Below are positions 62,628 to 64,000 of a DNA stretch of 64,000 nt, piece by piece. The notes beneath the pieces were generated by a model. The model had not been told where the DNA came from. It saw only the letters and a list, made by a program, of their open reading frames with translations, and searched no databases. Both the position numbers and the translations under genes were made by a program. The first letter of the stretch is position 1. Each line of letters begins with the position of its first letter. This DNA is from Gemmatimonadota bacterium (lineage in GTDB: Bacteria > Gemmatimonadota > Gemmatimonadetes > Gemmatimonadales > Gemmatimonadaceae), in NCBI GenBank assembly GCA_016719105.1, contig JADKAQ010000002.1, forward strand, positions 62,001 to 126,000, in the 5' to 3' direction.

Positions 62628-63761
62628 ATGAGTCCGACTGTCTTGTTGGGGGGCGTGGTCGCGGTGGTGTGCGGCCTGGCCACCGTGGCCGTGTGGGGGG
62701 GGTATCCCGCCCTCATCCGGTGGCTGGGGCGTTCCCGCCGGCGGTCGCCGGGGGTGTTGCCTGCCTGGTCGACCCTCCCCTCCGTGAGCGTGATCCTGGC
62801 GACGCGCGAGCCGGCGCCGGCGGTGGCGGAACGCGTGCGCAACCTCCTCGACACGGCGCACCCGGCCGACCAGCTGCAAGTGGTGGTCGCCATCGACGGC
62901 GCTTCCGACCCGGGCGACTACGGGGACGGCGCGTTAGGCGATCCGCGCGTCCGGGTGGTCGTGGGCGATCCCCCTGGCGGCAAGTGGGCCAACCTGAACG
63001 CCGGGGTTCGGGCGGCGAGCGGGACGATCCTGGTCTTTGCCGACACGGCGCAGCGCTTCACCCCGGCCACGATCCCGGCGCTGGTCGCGCCGCTGGCGCG
63101 ACCCGAGGTCGGCGCGGTGACGGGATGGCTGGAGCTGCCGCCGGGGGTGCCGGCGGTGGTGCGCTGGTACTGGCAGATGGAGCGGGGGCTGCGGCGTGAC
63201 GAAGCCACGCTGCATTCCTCGATTGGGGTGACGGGGGCGGTGTGGGCGATGCGCCGTGCGCTGTGGGCCCCGCTGCCGCCTCAGGTGATCCTCGACGACC
63301 TGTACACGCCGATGCGCCTGGTGCTGGACGGACACCGCATCGCGGTGAGTGCCGAGGCGGTGGCGCACGAGCAGCGCGCGCCGGCCCGGGCGGCGGAGTT
63401 CCAGCGCAAGGTGCGGACGCTGACCGGGGTCTTCCAGGTGTGTGCGTTCCTCCCGGGAGTGTTGCAGCTGCGCCGCAACCCGGTGTGGGCGCAGTTCGTC
63501 GCGCACAAGTTGTTGCGCCTCACGACGCCCTGGCTGGTGCTCGCGGGCGGCGCGGGGGCGGCGCTCGCCGTGGCGGGCGTGGTATGGGCCTGGCAGGGGG
63601 CCGCCGGCCTGGCGGGAGGGGCCCTGCTCCTGGCCGGCATGACGCTGCTGCGACCCGTGCGGGCGATCGCCATCCAGCTGGTCGATGCGCTCCACCTGCA
63701 GTTCGCCGCGCTGCGCGCGGCGCATAACGCGGCGCGCGGCCGCTGGGACGTGTGGCGCTGA
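62628..63761 (+). CDS. GT2-family membrane glycosyltransferase
   Basis: 377-residue inverting GT-A transferase with membrane anchors. TM1 (about 5-25) precedes the catalytic domain: VSVILATREPAPAVAERVRNLLDTAHPADQLQVVVAIDGASDPGD, GKWANLNAGVRAASGTILVFADTAQRFTP (the D-x-D-type site is degenerate, ADTAQ), and VILDDLYTPMRLVLDGHRIAVSAEAVAHEQ with the general-base Asp region (ILDDLYTP) followed by QRKVRTLTG, the QxxRxx-type motif of processive enzymes. C-terminal helices at about 300-350. Hyaluronan/cellulose synthase-like topology suggests polymer or side-chain synthesis. It probably shares a transcript with wecB. Confidence 0.9.
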   Translation: MSPTVLLGGVVAVVCGLATVAVWGGYPALIRWLGRSRRRSPGVLPAWSTLPSVSVILATREPAPAVAERVRNLLDTAHPADQLQVVVAIDGASDPGDYGDGALGDPRVRVVVGDPPGGKWANLNAGVRAASGTILVFADTAQRFTPATIPALVAPLARPEVGAVTGWLELPPGVPAVVRWYWQMERGLRRDEATLHSSIGVTGAVWAMRRALWAPLPPQVILDDLYTPMRLVLDGHRIAVSAEAVAHEQRAPARAAEFQRKVRTLTGVFQVCAFLPGVLQLRRNPVWAQFVAHKLLRLTTPWLVLAGGAGAALAVAGVVWAWQGAAGLAGGALLLAGMTLLRPVRAIAIQLVDALHLQFAALRAAHNAARGRWDVWR

Positions 63762-64000
63762 CGATTCTGCGCGCTACGTCACACTGGATCACAACAATCG
63801 TGTGAAGGTCGTCGCACCGCGCCCCTCGCCGGGGCCGCGGTGTCATTTGTGTGATGCACGCTACCATCGCCCCGTGATGCCACGCGACGCAAATGTGTGT
63901 GGTGCGCCCTCTCGTGAGCGCTTGCTAAGTGACACTTTACCAATGAGTTAGCTCGTTACGCTTGAGCGGGCGACTCGTCTTACCACCGAGGGCTGATCCC
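63762..64000. other. Right-edge intergenic region, promoter-like
   Basis: No convincing gene. The stretch is noticeably less GC-rich than its surroundings and repetitive in TGTG/CACA words: TCACAC at 63779-63784 and GTGTGA at 63800-63805 form an inverted repeat, with TTTGTGTGATGC and AAATGTGTGTGG further on. The last 80 bases (TTGCTAAGTGACACTTTACC, GAGTTAGCTCG) look like an upstream regulatory region for a gene beyond the edge. Short open frames here lack coding character. Confidence 0.45.

Overview
The window is GC-rich bacterial chromosome, close to 70% G+C by eye. Genes are packed on both strands in short, tightly spaced operons. There are no rRNA or tRNA genes, insertion sequences, phage genes or CRISPR arrays. 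The gene content suggests a heterotrophic, diderm bacterium: many secreted peptidases, RND efflux with TolC-type outer-membrane partners, lipoproteins, a PHP-type PolX, a class-IV-like histone deacetylase homologue and B12-dependent methionine synthase. Gemmatimonadota is my best guess. It is an inference from overall style, not from a marker gene.

Layout. 1-2.0 kb: TolC-type efflux gene (cut by the left edge) with its TetR repressor and a probable operator. 2.2-13.4 kb: DUF4097 repeat protein, cyclophilin with a previously easily missed 52-residue membrane protein, endonuclease III with a long Ala/Lys tail, PolX, an S33-like hydrolase, a deacetylase/M28 peptidase pair and a HEAT-repeat protein. 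13.4-27.9 kb: peptide and nitrogen scavenging (S12-like hydrolase, M42, M61, S9, M24 peptidases, an amidohydrolase), an acyl-CoA dehydrogenase, a BtuF-like protein without signal peptide, and the C-terminal half of an OPT transporter stuck behind a DUF4349 lipoprotein gene. 28.0-37.9 kb: a CzcCBA-type divalent metal efflux operon, a membrane sulfatase and a two-component system. 38.0-43.7 kb: a homocysteine methyltransferase/MTHFR fusion and full-length MetH, overlapping by ATGA and preceded by what looks like a SAM-II riboswitch followed by an intrinsic terminator. 43.8-46.7 kb: receiver-only protein, YggU, YggT and an aldehyde dehydrogenase. 46.7-63.8 kb: a surface-polysaccharide region with a Wzx-like flippase, three GT4 and one GT2 glycosyltransferases, two related GT39-like membrane glycosyltransferases (one frameshifted), two left-handed beta-helix acetyltransferases, a VanZ-type protein, WecB, and a compact FkbH-VOC/ACP module.

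How it works together. The methionine block makes methionine from homocysteine and methyl-THF and appears to be shut down by SAM at the RNA level. The metal block pairs a sensor kinase and regulator with an efflux pump. The right third builds and exports a surface polysaccharide, probably decorated with acetyl groups and possibly with an acyl or glyceryl unit carried on the ACP. Across the whole window a heptamer, CCTAACG/CGTTAGG, recurs at least 26 times, far above what composition predicts, usually as an in-frame Leu(TTA)-Gly codon pair.
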